Origin: Verrucomicrobiota bacterium
GTDB taxonomy: Bacteria > Verrucomicrobiota > Verrucomicrobiia > Chthoniobacterales > UBA10450
Direction of reading: 5' to 3'
Assembly (NCBI GenBank): GCA_019244415.1
Contig: JAFASN010000130.1
Span: 22,270-86,269, forward strand
DNA length: 64,000 nt
Within the stretch, counting starts at the first letter, position 1. Each line of letters begins with the position of its first letter. A model generated the notes under the pieces. That model saw only the letters and a list, made by a program, of their open reading frames with translations, had not been told where the DNA came from and did no database searches. Position numbers and translations under genes: made by a program. Below, one piece after another: positions 18,899-29,681 of the stretch.

Positions 18899-19939
18899 TT
18901 ATTCTTCGCTCGCGCCGTTTGAGCTGGCGCCGTCGGCGCTCGCGGCAATCGGCGTCTCCACCAGGCCTGGATCGAATTTCATCCCCAAGCCGAGGCCGAG
19001 GGCAGTCAGTTTATCCTTGATCTCGTTCAGCGATTTCTTGCCGAAATTCCGGTACTTCAGCATCTCAGCTTCGGTTTTTTGCGCGAGCTGGCCGACGGTG
19101 GTGATGTTCGCATTGTTAAGGCAATTGGCAGCCCGCACACTGAGCTCGATTTCATTGACGCTCATATTCAGAAGCTTCTTCAGCTTCATGTTTTCCTCGC
19201 TCACGCCGGCCGGCGTTTCGTCGAACTCGATCACGTCCTCATTGAAGTTGACGAAGACATCGAGGTGATGACGCATAATGGCGGACGCTTGCAGAAGCGC
19301 GTCATCGGGCGTGAGGCGCCCGTCGGTCCAGACTTCGAGAATCAGCTTGTCGTAATCGGTGCGCTGGCCGACGCGAGTATTCTCGACCGCGTACTTCACC
19401 CGAGTGACGGGCGAGAAGATGGAGTCAATCGGGATCAATCCAATCGGCTGATCAGCGCGCTTGTTTTCCTCGCCCGTGGCGAAACCGCGCCCGACGCGAA
19501 CCTCAAGCTCAGCGTCAAACTTGTGCTTCTTATCGAGCGTGCAGATGACCTGATCAGGATTCAAAATCTCGTAGCCCTGCGCCAGTTGAATGTCGCCGGC
19601 AGTGACTTCACCTTCTTTGTTCACGGTAAGGTTTAATTTGCGCGGCTCGTGCTCGGCGGCCTTGAATTTTACCCGCTTGAGGTTGAGTACGATGTCGGTG
19701 ACGTCTTCGACCACGCCGGGCAAAGTGGCGAACTCGTGCTGCGCGCCCGCGATTTTCACCGCGGTAATGGCCGCGCCTTCGAGCGACGAAAGCAGTACTC
19801 GCCGGAGCGAATTGCCAACGGTATGGCCGTATCCGGCTTCAAAAGGTTCTGCGACAAACTTCGCGTAAGTTTCCGTGGACGTCTTCTCGTCCTTCGAGAG
19901 CGTCTTGGGCATTTCAAACCGACCGTAACGAATAGGCAT
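18899..19939 (-). CDS. rpoA: DNA-directed RNA polymerase subunit alpha
   Basis: FEAGYGHTVGNSLRRVLLSSLEGAAITAVKIAG; C-terminal domain LSVRAANCLNNANITTVGQLAQKTEAEMLKYRNFGKKSLNEIK. Confidence 0.98.
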   Translation of the reverse strand: MPIRYGRFEMPKTLSKDEKTSTETYAKFVAEPFEAGYGHTVGNSLRRVLLSSLEGAAITAVKIAGAQHEFATLPGVVEDVTDIVLNLKRVKFKAAEHEPRKLNLTVNKEGEVTAGDIQLAQGYEILNPDQVICTLDKKHKFDAELEVRVGRGFATGEENKRADQPIGLIPIDSIFSPVTRVKYAVENTRVGQRTDYDKLILEVWTDGRLTPDDALLQASAIMRHHLDVFVNFNEDVIEFDETPAGVSEENMKLKKLLNMSVNEIELSVRAANCLNNANITTVGQLAQKTEAEMLKYRNFGKKSLNEIKDKLTALGLGLGMKFDPGLVETPIAASADGASSNGASEE

Positions 19940-19943
19940 GATT

Positions 19944-20033
19944 AGATTTTCGATTGCCGATTGCCGAGTGCCGATTTGAGGAAAGCGCACGGGCGGCGCC
20001 TTCAATCAATCGGCATTCGGCAGTCGACAATCT
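19944..20033. repeat. Intergenic imperfect inverted repeat
   Basis: agattttcgattgccgattgccgagtgccgattt ... caatcaatcggcattcggcagtcgacaatct. Confidence 0.6.
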
Positions 20034-20320
20034 ACAGTTCCTTTCGCGCCGGGTTCCCCCTGGCGAGTGAAGCTTCGCGTCCAGCGACGGAAACCCAGGG
20101 ACCAACGGCGCAACGATTATTGTGTTACTCGCTGCGAAGGAGGGGAATAAACACCAGCGCACCGAATTTGCAAGCCATACCGAGCCAAGGTCGCGGAATT
20201 GTGTACAGACGTGTCCTGTAACTTTCCGCGGCTTGTACTTGGGATGCCGCACCGCATGGCGACGATTTCAAATAGGTATAGCCGATGCTACCGTTATCCT
20301 GTTACACTGGATGCTGCCTT

Positions 20321-20563
20321 ATGGAGAGCGAGAGTGACGCGAAGGGAGAAGACCCTGGGCAGTTCGTCAAGAACTCCGTCCTTTACAAAGAGTTCCTGGC
20401 TGAGCGCGAAGAAATTTTAAAGCATAAATGGATCGAGAGCGAAAAAGCGGGGGCGGACATCGGCTTCGAGAAGGCGCTGCTCGATTGGATCGTAAAACAT
20501 CGTTCGAACTGGCGGCAAAAACGCCTGAAGGAGGGTCGCGGCTCGACGCCAGCTAACGCCTAG
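20321..20563 (+). CDS. Small conserved-looking hypothetical protein
   Basis: MESESDAKGEDPGQFVKNSVLYKEFLAEREEILKHKWIESEKAGADIGFEKALLDWIVKHRSNWRQKRL; plausible amphipathic composition. Confidence 0.6.
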   Translation: MESESDAKGEDPGQFVKNSVLYKEFLAEREEILKHKWIESEKAGADIGFEKALLDWIVKHRSNWRQKRLKEGRGSTPANA

Positions 20564-20609
20564 TTTTGCTTTCCTTTAATGCGACCCGGTGAGGCCGCGA
20601 AGGAACTGA

Positions 20610-21164
20610 ATGACCGATTCCCGTACTCATCCTGAGTCGTCCATCCTTCTGATGGACGCGGCTGCGCTTGGGCGCGCCTTGCGGCGCATCGCGCATGAAG
20701 TCATCGAGCGCAATCCTGAGCTGCGACAGGTGGTGCTCGCAGGGATTCCTTCGCGCGGGAATGAGATCGCGCGCCGGATAGCCGGGATCATTTCCGGAAT
20801 TGAAAAAATCGATCTGCCACTCGGGGTGATCGACGTAGCGATGCACCGCGACGATGTCGGCAGGCGAGCGGAGTTGCCGGTGGTGCAACCCTCAAGTTTG
20901 CCGCTTCCGCTCGAGGATCGCACGGTCATCATCGTTGATGATGTACTTTTCACCGGGCGAACGGTGCGCGCTGCGCTCGATGCGATCACGTCGTTCGGAC
21001 GACCGGCGAAGATTCAGCTGGCAGTCTTGATTGATCGCGGCCATCGCGAGTTGCCGATTCGTGCCGATTACGTGGGCAAAAATGTGCCGACCGCGCCGGA
21101 CGAGCGGGTGCGCCTGCGCTTGGGCGAGGCGGAGGAAGGTGTGTGGCTCGTGCGCCAGTCATGA
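20610..21164 (+). CDS. pyrR: Bifunctional PyrR (pyr operon regulator / uracil phosphoribosyltransferase)
   Basis: LAGIPSRGNEIARRIAG; TVIIVDDVLFTGRTVRAALDA; LIDRGHRELPIRADYVGKNVPT. Confidence 0.95.
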   Translation: MTDSRTHPESSILLMDAAALGRALRRIAHEVIERNPELRQVVLAGIPSRGNEIARRIAGIISGIEKIDLPLGVIDVAMHRDDVGRRAELPVVQPSSLPLPLEDRTVIIVDDVLFTGRTVRAALDAITSFGRPAKIQLAVLIDRGHRELPIRADYVGKNVPTAPDERVRLRLGEAEEGVWLVRQS

Positions 21165-21204
21165 ACATGACTCGTTTGTCGCGCACTGAAATCGGCGCTG
21201 CGGC

Positions 21205-22161
21205 ATGCAGCCGCTTTCCGCGGAGCAAACCATGACGACCCGCTGGAACCGCAAGGATCTTCTCGGCCTGCGCGAGCTTTCCGCCGGCGAGATCAATCTC
21301 GTCCTTGAGACGGCCGACGCCTTTAAGCAGGTCGGCACCCGCGAAATCAAAAAAGTACCGGCGTTGCGCGGTAAAACGCTGGTCAATTTCTTCGTCGAGC
21401 CGAGTACGCGAACACGCACCTCATTCGAGCTGGCAGCGCTGCGTCTCAGCGCGGACATCATCAACATTTCTGCCGAAGCTTCGAGTCTGACCAAAGGCGA
21501 AACGCTTAAGGATACGGCGCGGAATCTCGAGGCACTTCATGCGGACATCCTCGTCATCCGCCATAGTTCCGCTGGCGCGCCGCAGTTTCTGGCGGAGCGG
21601 GTCAGCTCGAGCGTGATTAACGCCGGTGACGGTGCGCACGAGCACCCCACGCAAGGGTTGCTCGATGTGTACACGATTCGGGAACGAAGAGGCCGCATCG
21701 AAGGCCTGAACGTCGCGATCGTCGGCGATATTCTTTTCAGCCGCGTTGCCCGCTCGAACATCTTCGCCCTTACCAAGCTTGGCGCGCGCGTCACACTCGT
21801 GGGCCCAAGTACGCTCGTACCGCGAGAATTCGAGAAATTTGGCGTGACCGTTTCCCATGATTTGGAATCCGTGCTGCCGCAGGCGGACGTCGTGAATCTC
21901 CTGCGTATTCAGCATGAACGGCAGCGCAACGAGTACTTTCCCGGGCTGGGCGAGTACATCCGGCTTTTCGGCCTCACCAGGGAGCGCGCAAAATTGTTGA
22001 AACCTGATTGCCTGATCATGCACCCGGGGCCGATTAACCGCGGGGTCGAGATCGATAGCGAACTCGCCGATGGCGCGCAGAGCGTCATTCTCGACCAGGT
22101 GACGAACGGTCTCGCAGTACGAATGGCGGTACTATACTTGTGCGGAGGAATCGCGGCGTGA
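21205..22161 (+). CDS. pyrB: Aspartate carbamoyltransferase catalytic subunit
   Basis: [70 protein letters not shown]. Confidence 0.97.
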   Translation: MQPLSAEQTMTTRWNRKDLLGLRELSAGEINLVLETADAFKQVGTREIKKVPALRGKTLVNFFVEPSTRTRTSFELAALRLSADIINISAEASSLTKGETLKDTARNLEALHADILVIRHSSAGAPQFLAERVSSSVINAGDGAHEHPTQGLLDVYTIRERRGRIEGLNVAIVGDILFSRVARSNIFALTKLGARVTLVGPSTLVPREFEKFGVTVSHDLESVLPQADVVNLLRIQHERQRNEYFPGLGEYIRLFGLTRERAKLLKPDCLIMHPGPINRGVEIDSELADGAQSVILDQVTNGLAVRMAVLYLCGGIAA

Positions 22162-22255
22162 CGACTTTCATCCCGAGGGCAGCGCAGTGCCGTCGCAAAG
22201 CCGGCGCAACCCAGCGCCTCGGGTTGGCTCGGGATCATTGGTTCGCTGCTTGCTC

Positions 22256-23539
22256 ATGAACGCCACCATTATCCGCAACGGCCGCATCATCGATCCGGCG
22301 AATGGACGCGATGAAGTTGGCGATTTGCTCATCGTCGATGCAGCGATCGCGGATCTCTCCCAACTCTCATCCGTCAACTCTCCACCGAACGAGATTGATG
22401 CACGCGGTCTGATCGTCGCTCCCGGGCTCATCGATATTCATGTGCACCTGCGGGAGCCGGGCTTCGCCTGGAAAGAAACGATCGCGACCGGCGCGCTGGC
22501 GGCAGCAGCAGGCGGATTCACGACGGTGGTTTGCATGCCGAATACATCGCCAGCTGCCGATAGCGCCTCAACCGTGACGTGGATCAAAGATCGGGCGCGC
22601 GATACAGCTTGCGTCCATGTCCTTCCCGCGGGCGCTATTTCTAAGAATTTGGCCGGCGAAGAGCTCGCGCCCATCGCGTCGCTCGCCCACAGCGGGGTTG
22701 TTGCCATTACAGACGACGGCCATTGCATTCAAAACCACGAGCTCATGCGCCGCGCCGTGGAGTACGCGCGCATGGTCGGCCTGCCGGTGCTGGATCACTG
22801 CCAGGATTATCATCTTGTCGGCAACGGTGTGGTGAACGAGGGGGAATGGAGTACGCTGCTCGGTTTACCGGGCTGGCCGGCCGCGGGCGAAGAGGCGATC
22901 GTGATGCGCAACATTCTGCTGGCGGAGCTTTGCCAGCATCATATTCACTGTCAGCACATCAGCAGCGCCGGAAGCGTGCGGCTCATCCGCGAAGCTCGCG
23001 CACGCGGAGTAAAAATCTCAGGCGAAGTCTGTCCCCATCACCTTGCCCTGACGGACGCTTCCATTGAGACCTTCGACCCGAAGTTCAAGATGAACCCGCC
23101 GCTGCGTAGCGAGCGTGATATCGAGGCGCTGGTCGATGGAATCGCGGATGGTACTCTCTCCATCCTGTGCAGTGATCACGCGCCGCACGCCGCCTTCGAG
23201 AAGGAAGTGGAGTTCGACAAAGCGCCGTTTGGAATCATCGGCCTGGAAACGGAGCTCGGTCTTTTCATCGATATTCTTGTGCATAAACGCCGCGCCATCT
23301 CGATTCGGCGGCTGGTGGAAATGTTCACCGTCGAACCGGCGAGGCTGCTCAACCTTGACGCTGGTACTTTATCGCTGGGCGCAAAAGCTGACGTCACGTT
23401 ACTCGATCCCGACATGGAATGGACGGTGGACACGAATCTATTTCGTTCGTTATCGCACAACACGCCGTTTAGCGGCTGGAAACTGCGGGGACGAGCCGTG
23501 CGCACGATCGTTGCAGGAGAGACAGTGTTCGCCTTGTAG
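22256..23539 (+). CDS. pyrC: Dihydroorotase
   Basis: APGLIDIHVHLREPGFAWKETI; VVCMPNTSPAADS; ISGEVCPHHLALTD; CSDHAPHAAFEKE. Confidence 0.96.
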   Translation: MNATIIRNGRIIDPANGRDEVGDLLIVDAAIADLSQLSSVNSPPNEIDARGLIVAPGLIDIHVHLREPGFAWKETIATGALAAAAGGFTTVVCMPNTSPAADSASTVTWIKDRARDTACVHVLPAGAISKNLAGEELAPIASLAHSGVVAITDDGHCIQNHELMRRAVEYARMVGLPVLDHCQDYHLVGNGVVNEGEWSTLLGLPGWPAAGEEAIVMRNILLAELCQHHIHCQHISSAGSVRLIREARARGVKISGEVCPHHLALTDASIETFDPKFKMNPPLRSERDIEALVDGIADGTLSILCSDHAPHAAFEKEVEFDKAPFGIIGLETELGLFIDILVHKRRAISIRRLVEMFTVEPARLLNLDAGTLSLGAKADVTLLDPDMEWTVDTNLFRSLSHNTPFSGWKLRGRAVRTIVAGETVFAL

Positions 23540-23604
23540 AGGCGGGTGTCCTCACCCGCAGAACCCTGCGTGGCAAATTCGCGGCTGAGGACAGCCGCCC
23601 CTAC
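23536..23604. repeat. Pair of inverted 24-bp hairpin repeats overlapping the pyrC stop codon
   Basis: GTAGAGGCGGGTGTCCTCACCCGC and reverse complement of GTAGGGGCGGCTGTCCTCAGCCGC. Confidence 0.85.
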
Positions 23605-23620
23605 ATTAGCCGCCCGTACA

Positions 23621-24067
23621 TTAGCTGAATCCGCCGCTGATGTAGCTTTCGAGATGCTCGATCGTCGCGCTTTGAACGGAGATGACGTGCTTGACCAGGT
23701 CGCCGATCGAGATCACCCCGATGAGGTTGCCGTTTTCCACCACCGGCAAATGCCGGATGTGGCGTTCCGTCATCATGCGCAGGCAATTTTCCACCGGTTC
23801 ATCCGGAGAGGCGATCGTCAGATTGCTTGACATGATCTCCTCGACGGGCGTCTCGCGTGAGCGGCGGCCGCGCAGGAAAACTTTGCGGGTGTAATCGCGC
23901 TCGGAAATTATTCCGGCCAGCTCGTCGCCGCGCGTGACCAGGAGCGCGCCAACATTTTTATCGGCCATCATCTGGATGGCATCGAACACCGTTGCGTCGG
24001 TCGGAATCGAGTAAACGGTGTTTCCCTTTTGACCAAGGATTGCGCTGATGGTTCCGCTTACGTCCAT
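23621..24067 (-). CDS. CBS-domain protein
   Basis: Two CBS repeats: VFDAIQMMADKNVGALLVTRGDELAGIISERDYTRKV and PVENCLRMMTERHIRHLPVVENGNLIGVISIGDLVKH. Confidence 0.93.
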   Translation of the reverse strand: MDVSGTISAILGQKGNTVYSIPTDATVFDAIQMMADKNVGALLVTRGDELAGIISERDYTRKVFLRGRRSRETPVEEIMSSNLTIASPDEPVENCLRMMTERHIRHLPVVENGNLIGVISIGDLVKHVISVQSATIEHLESYISGGFS

Positions 24068-24131
24068 GAGGAAAACGCCGGACGTTCAGCCTAGGTTGCA
24101 CGCCGACGAAGCGCAACGATTTTCCGGGGCG

Positions 24132-25460
24132 CTACAAGCTCCGCGCGATTGATCTCCGGAGGTACTCGCCGATCTGCTCATGCGATAAACGCGCGATCGC
24201 TTCATCGAGAAAACCCGCGGTCACAAGCTGCCGCGCCACGTTTGGCGGAATACCGCGGGCGAGAAGATAAAACATCTCCTCCTCATCTATCTGACCGCTT
24301 GTTGCGCCGTGGCTGCACTTCACGTTATCAGCCAGGATCTCCAGGCCGGGCATTGAGTTCGCTTCGGCATCATCGCTAAGCAGAAGGTTGCGCACCGTTT
24401 GATACGCGTCGGTAAAATGGGCGTGTGGTTCGACCCGGATCAGACCGCCGAATGTTGTGCGGGCGCTGTCGTTGAGAGCGTTTTTATAAAGCAGATCGCT
24501 GGTCGTGTGCGGGCATTCATGGTCCTGCAAAGTACGGGCGTCGAATTCGCGCCGGCCCGTGGCGATCCCAATCGCGAGCATGTCGCTGCGCGCGCCTTCG
24601 CCTACGAGGCGGCTACGGCTTTCCAGGCGAGAGTACAACGCGCCGAGGTTCGCATTCAGGCTCATGGCTGAACCATCGCGCTCGACTCGGGTCGAATTCA
24701 CCTGCACGGTGACGACTTCTTCGCTCCAATCCTGCACACAAATGTAGCGAACATTCGCGCCGGGGCCGACGATAAGATCGTTCACCCCGCATGCGAAACC
24801 GGGCTGATCTCTGAGCGAGCGGAAATGCTCGATAACCGTGACTTTCGACATTTCGCCCGCGACCAAGAGCAGATGCGGAAAGACGGCGGCGTTCGGCGTC
24901 GCCAGCCAATGGAAAACCTCAATTGGAAGCTCAATTTCGACCCCGCGCGGCACGTAGAGAAATGCTCCGGCACAAACAAAAGCGCGATGCAACGCGGCAA
25001 ACCTGGCAGACCCAAGCGTTGGCGGTTCAGCCATGAAGTTCGGGCGAACCAGGTTTTCGTACTCAGTGATCGCGCGCTCGAGCGGCTGAAAAATCACGCC
25101 GTGGCCGCGCAACGAGTCAGCAATGACATCGCGCTCGAGCAATTGATCATTGGCGAAAACGAGACGTGCAGCTGACTCCGCAAGCGCGGTTGATCGGTCG
25201 AGCAATTCGCCGCGTTGCTTATCCGATAACTCGCTAGTCCGAATGTACTGATCGAGCTTCAGCGCATCGACATTGGCAAAGCGCCAGGCCTGGTCTTTCC
25301 GCGAAGGAGGCGGCAGCTTCTGGAACTCGGCCCAGCCGGCGCGTTGCTGCTCGCGAAACCACGCCGGCAGATCCTTGCCTTCGCCAAATGAGTACAACAG
25401 CGACGCCGTACGAGTACGTTGCTCCTTCACCGGCTCTAGCAAAGCTGTGTCGTTGTTCAT
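24132..25460 (-). CDS. sufD: Fe-S cluster assembly protein SufD
   Basis: VDALKLDQYIRTSE; EILADNVKCSHGATSGQIDEEEMFYLLARGIPPNVARQLVTAGFLDEAI. Confidence 0.93.
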   Translation of the reverse strand: MNNDTALLEPVKEQRTRTASLLYSFGEGKDLPAWFREQQRAGWAEFQKLPPPSRKDQAWRFANVDALKLDQYIRTSELSDKQRGELLDRSTALAESAARLVFANDQLLERDVIADSLRGHGVIFQPLERAITEYENLVRPNFMAEPPTLGSARFAALHRAFVCAGAFLYVPRGVEIELPIEVFHWLATPNAAVFPHLLLVAGEMSKVTVIEHFRSLRDQPGFACGVNDLIVGPGANVRYICVQDWSEEVVTVQVNSTRVERDGSAMSLNANLGALYSRLESRSRLVGEGARSDMLAIGIATGRREFDARTLQDHECPHTTSDLLYKNALNDSARTTFGGLIRVEPHAHFTDAYQTVRNLLLSDDAEANSMPGLEILADNVKCSHGATSGQIDEEEMFYLLARGIPPNVARQLVTAGFLDEAIARLSHEQIGEYLRRSIARSL

Positions 25461-25504
25461 TCGCCAGAACGCTTCCGAATTTACTGGGGATCGCGCCGCG
25501 GTTT

Positions 25505-26920
25505 TTACCCGACGCTGCCTTCCATCTCCAGCTCGATCAATCGCTTCAGCTCGACCGAATATTCCATCGGGAACTGTCGCACGAGATCGTTGACGAAGCC
25601 GTTCACGCTCAGGCTCATGGCCTGCGCTTCAGTCAGGCCGCGCTGTTGCATGTAAAAAATTTGCTCCGCGCTCACCTGCGACACGCTCGCTTCATGTTGA
25701 ACGGAGTTACCCGTGCCGCGAACGGTTATCGCAGGGTAGGTGTCGGTGCGGCTCGTCGCGTTGATGAGCAATGCATCGCACTCGGTGTTGTTCTTGCAGT
25801 TCTTGAGGTGCCTGGGCACGTGCACCAGTCCGCGGTAGGTGGCGCGGCCGGTGCCGATGGAGATCGATTTCGAGATGATGTTCGATGTCGTCTCGTCCGC
25901 CGCGTGGATCATTTTCGCGCCGGTATCCTGGTGCTGGCCGTTGCTGGCGAGCGCAATGGAAAGTACTTCGCCGCGCGCTTTGCGGCCCTTGAGTACGACA
26001 CCCGGGTACTTCATCGTCAGCCGCGAACCGATGTTGCAATCGATCCACTTGATCTCGGCCTGTTCGTGCGCGAGCCCGCGTTTGGTCACGAGATTAAACA
26101 CGTTCGGCGACCAGTTCTGCACCGTGATGTACTGAATTTTCGCTCCGCGCATTGCAACCAGCTCGACCACGGCCGAGTGCAACGTCGCCGTGTTGAATTT
26201 CGGCGCGGTGCAGCCTTCCATGTAGGTCACCTCCGCGCCTTCATCCACGATAATGAGCGTGCGCTCGAACTGCCCGAAGTTCTCCGCGTTGATCCGAAAA
26301 TAGGCCTGGAGCGGGTGCTTCACCTTTACGCCCGGCGGCACGTAGATGAACGATCCGCCGCTGAACACCGCCGAATTCAGCGCGCTAAACTTGTTGTCGC
26401 CGATCGGGATCACTTTGCCGAACCACTTCCGGAAAATTTCCGGGTGCTGCTTCAGGCCCTCCGTTGAACCAACGAAAATTACGCCCTGCTCGCCCACAGC
26501 TTTCTTGATGTTTGAGTACACGGCTTCGCTATCGAACTGCGCCTCGACGCCGGCGAGGAATTTGCGTTCCTGCTCCGGAATCCCCAGCCGCTCGAACGTG
26601 CGCTTCATGTCCTGCGGCACGTCTTCCCATGACCGCGTCGGCCGCTGACCGTGCGCGAGGTAGTAGCGGATTTTCGCGAAATCGATCGCGTTCAGGTCGT
26701 CGCTCGCCCAATGCGTCGGCATCGGTTTTTCGTCAAAAATGCGCAGCGCCTTGAGCCGAAACTCGCGCACCCAATCATCCTCGCCTTTGACGTCGCAGAT
26801 GTAATTGATGACGCGCTCGTTCAGCCCGACGCCAGCATCGTAATCGTACTTAACGTCGTAGTGAAAATCGCCGATCGAACGATCAATGTTAACTGCCGAT
26901 TGTTCCGTTGCCGTAGCCAT
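25505..26920 (-). CDS. sufB: Fe-S cluster assembly protein SufB
   Basis: [52 protein letters not shown]-type [29 protein letters not shown]. Confidence 0.97.
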   Translation of the reverse strand: MATATEQSAVNIDRSIGDFHYDVKYDYDAGVGLNERVINYICDVKGEDDWVREFRLKALRIFDEKPMPTHWASDDLNAIDFAKIRYYLAHGQRPTRSWEDVPQDMKRTFERLGIPEQERKFLAGVEAQFDSEAVYSNIKKAVGEQGVIFVGSTEGLKQHPEIFRKWFGKVIPIGDNKFSALNSAVFSGGSFIYVPPGVKVKHPLQAYFRINAENFGQFERTLIIVDEGAEVTYMEGCTAPKFNTATLHSAVVELVAMRGAKIQYITVQNWSPNVFNLVTKRGLAHEQAEIKWIDCNIGSRLTMKYPGVVLKGRKARGEVLSIALASNGQHQDTGAKMIHAADETTSNIISKSISIGTGRATYRGLVHVPRHLKNCKNNTECDALLINATSRTDTYPAITVRGTGNSVQHEASVSQVSAEQIFYMQQRGLTEAQAMSLSVNGFVNDLVRQFPMEYSVELKRLIELEMEGSVG

Positions 26921-26993
26921 AGGTTGATCCCGAGGGGGTAATAACATAACGCAGCGCGCCGGTTTTGCTAATGCGCACGAGCTGCGCTGCAAC

Positions 26994-27697
26994 TCAGTCG
27001 GGCGTCACGAGGGCGAAGATAAAGCCATCGTAGCCTTTCGCTCCGACGGTTTGGATTGCGGTTGCACTCACGCGCCGTTCATCGTGCAGCCGCTCGTAAA
27101 AACGCCGGATACCGCGAATGTTTTCATCCGCGGTCTGGTCAATCACTGCGCCTTTGCGCACCACGTTGTCGGCGATGATCAGCGTTCCCGCACGCGACAG
27201 GCGCAGCGAGGCATCAAAGTATTCGGCATAACTCACCTTATCGGCATCGATGAAGATGAGATCGAATGGCGGATGATGCTGCGCGATCAGCATCTGCAAT
27301 GTCTCGATCGCGGGTCCGGTGCGAACTTCCACGATGTCAGCCAGACCAGCTCGCGAGACGTTTCGCCTCGCTACATCGGCGTACTCGCGTTTCAGTTCGA
27401 GCGTTAACAATTGCCGCTCGGCGGGAGCCCGCGTGCCAGCCAAATTGTGCTGTAGCCGCCAAGCGTGCCGAGTTCGAGAATAGTACGCGCTCCCTGCACT
27501 CGAGCGAGCAACATGAGCAATTTGCCCTGCGCAGGTGACACCTGGATCGGCGGCAGTCCGGAGTGCTCACTCTCATGCAGCGCAGCTGCTAGCGCCTCGT
27601 CATTGCCGCCAAGGGATTCGCTGATGAACCGATCAACTTCTTCCCAGAGCTCCTCAGGTGAGGAGGACGTGACGCTGCTGTCAGAAGGCGACGACAA
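26994..27697 (-). pseudogene. SAM-dependent O-methyltransferase, frame-disrupted (split as 27404..27697 and 26994..27443)
   Basis: Frame 1 ends ...TILELGTLGGYSTIWLARGLPPSGNC*; frame 2 continues QLLTLELKREYADVARRNVSRAGLADIVEVRTGPAIETLQ...FDLIFIDADKVSYAEYFD. Confidence 0.85.
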
Positions 27698-27705
27698 CGG
27701 CGAGC

Positions 27706-28470
27706 CTACGCTATGGCCGGTTCGGCGGCGTGCTCCCGGATCCAGTCGTAGCCCTTCTCTTCCAGCTCGAGTGCAAGGTCTTTGCCGCCGCTGCGGACAA
27801 TGCGGCCCTGCACCATCACGTGGACGAAATCAGGCACGATGTAGTTAAGCAGGCGCTGGTAGTGAGTGATGAGAAGCATGCCGCGCGCGGGGCTGCGCAG
27901 TGCGTTGACGCCGTTAGCGACGATCTTGAGCGCATCGATATCGAGCCCGCTGTCGGTCTCATCCAAAATGGCGTAGCGCGGCTCGACCATAGCCATTTGC
28001 AGAATTTCGCAGCGTTTTTTTTCGCCGCCGGAGAAACCTTCGTTCACTGCGCGCGAGGTGAACGCGCGGGGAATCTCGAGCTGGTCCATTTTTTCGTAGA
28101 GGCGGGCGTAGTACTCAGTCGCCTCGAGTTCTTCGCCTTCGGGCAAACGCGCCTGTACTGCCGCGCGAAGGAAGTTGGCGATCGTTACCCCGGGCACTTC
28201 GCTGGGATATTGAAAGGCCATGAAGATGCCTTTGCGCGCGCGTTCGTCGGGCTCGAGTTCAAGAATATTTTCGCCGTCCATCAATACCTCGCCGCCGCCT
28301 ACTTCGTAATCGGGATGACCGGCGATGACTTTCGCCAGCGTACTTTTGCCTGACCCGTTCGGCCCCATGATCGCGTGTACTTCGCCTGCGGCGACGCTGA
28401 GGTTCAGCTCGCGGATGATCGGGTTGCCGCCAATCGCCGCGCTGAGGTTCTTTATTTCGAGCTGCTGCAT
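27706..28470 (-). CDS. sufC: Fe-S cluster assembly ATPase SufC
   Basis: [73 protein letters not shown]. Confidence 0.97.
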   Translation of the reverse strand: MQQLEIKNLSAAIGGNPIIRELNLSVAAGEVHAIMGPNGSGKSTLAKVIAGHPDYEVGGGEVLMDGENILELEPDERARKGIFMAFQYPSEVPGVTIANFLRAAVQARLPEGEELEATEYYARLYEKMDQLEIPRAFTSRAVNEGFSGGEKKRCEILQMAMVEPRYAILDETDSGLDIDALKIVANGVNALRSPARGMLLITHYQRLLNYIVPDFVHVMVQGRIVRSGGKDLALELEEKGYDWIREHAAEPAIA

Positions 28471-28596
28471 AGTCCGAGCCCAAAAACATAGCGAGATTTC
28501 GAGCCGCGTCATCCCGGCGGTGAACGCGATCTTCTTTTCTCCGGCCTGACTGTTAGCTTCCGCAGAGCGCCTCGGCTACGATTCGTCCCGCTCCGA

Positions 28597-29577
28597 ATGA
28601 GGCGAACTTTGCGCAGGAAAAAAATCCGCCAGCGGCTGGAGTGGCTGGCCCTGAGTACGGGCATGACGGTCGTTCCATTGCTGCCGCGGCGGCTTTGTTA
28701 CGGCCTCGGCCAGATGCTCGGCGCCCTCGGCTACTTCGCCGATGTGAAGGGGCGCGCCGTCGCGCTGGCCAATATCGAAGCGGCACTCGGCTGCAGCGGA
28801 AAGGAGTCCCGCAGGACTGCGCAAGGTTCCTATCGCACCTTTGCCTGTACATTAATTGACCTACTCTGGAGCTCGCGCCTGACGCCCGAAAATTTCAGGC
28901 GCTACATCGACATCGAAGGCCTCGAGCGCGCGGAAGCTGAAGCGGGCGAGCGGCGTTCGGCCATTGTCATCTCGATCCATTACGGCAACTTCGAATGGCT
29001 CAGTCTTGCCATGGGATTCCTCGGGTATGCCGCCGACATCGTAGCTGAGCGCCAGAAAAATCCGTTGCTTGAACCGCTGATGCATCGTGCGCGCAATCGC
29101 TCCGGGCACACCGTCATTCCGCGCAAGGGCGCCGTCGTGCGTCTCTACAAAACGCTGCGCCGCGGCGGCCGCGTCGCCATTCTCATTGATCTGAATGTGC
29201 GCCCCACTCAACCGGCCCTTATCATCCAGTGTTTCGGCCTCGAGACTTGCGTGACTATTGCCCACGCCTGGCTGCACGAGCGCAGCGGCGCGGCGGTGAT
29301 TCCGGCGCATTGCGAGCCGCTGCCCGGCGGCCGTTACCGCGTGGTATGTCACCCGAAGATTGAGATTCCGCCTGGCGCCACCGCGACCGAGATTGCGCAG
29401 GCCAGCTGGGATTCATTCGAGCCAGTCATCCGCAACAATCCCGCTCCCTGGCTCTGGATGTATAAACATTTCCGTTTTCAGCCAAAGACCAGCCCGCGCA
29501 AGTACCCGTTTTACGCGAATACTTCGCCGCATTTCGAAAAGCTGAAGCGGCGACTCAGCGCGAGCGGCGCCATCTGA
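28597..29577 (+). CDS. Lysophospholipid/lipid A acyltransferase family protein (LpxL/HtrB-like)
   Basis: IVISIHYGNFEWLSLAMGF; PRKGAVVRLYKTLRRGGRVAILIDLN; NPAPWLWMYKHFRFQP. Confidence 0.88.
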   Translation: MRRTLRRKKIRQRLEWLALSTGMTVVPLLPRRLCYGLGQMLGALGYFADVKGRAVALANIEAALGCSGKESRRTAQGSYRTFACTLIDLLWSSRLTPENFRRYIDIEGLERAEAEAGERRSAIVISIHYGNFEWLSLAMGFLGYAADIVAERQKNPLLEPLMHRARNRSGHTVIPRKGAVVRLYKTLRRGGRVAILIDLNVRPTQPALIIQCFGLETCVTIAHAWLHERSGAAVIPAHCEPLPGGRYRVVCHPKIEIPPGATATEIAQASWDSFEPVIRNNPAPWLWMYKHFRFQPKTSPRKYPFYANTSPHFEKLKRRLSASGAI

Positions 29578-29681
29578 CCTCGCGGCTTCGAGCGACAACG
29601 ACCGTCGGCTGAGTACGCGCGCGGTGCGTGCCTGGTGCTGGCACTTCACGTGCTCGCTTGGGTGTGCTTCCCACCATTCCT

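Noticed and set aside
25388-26467. 359-aa plus-strand ORF opposite sufB/sufD
   Set aside because: Antisense to well-supported suf genes; composition typical of shadow ORFs in GC-rich DNA.
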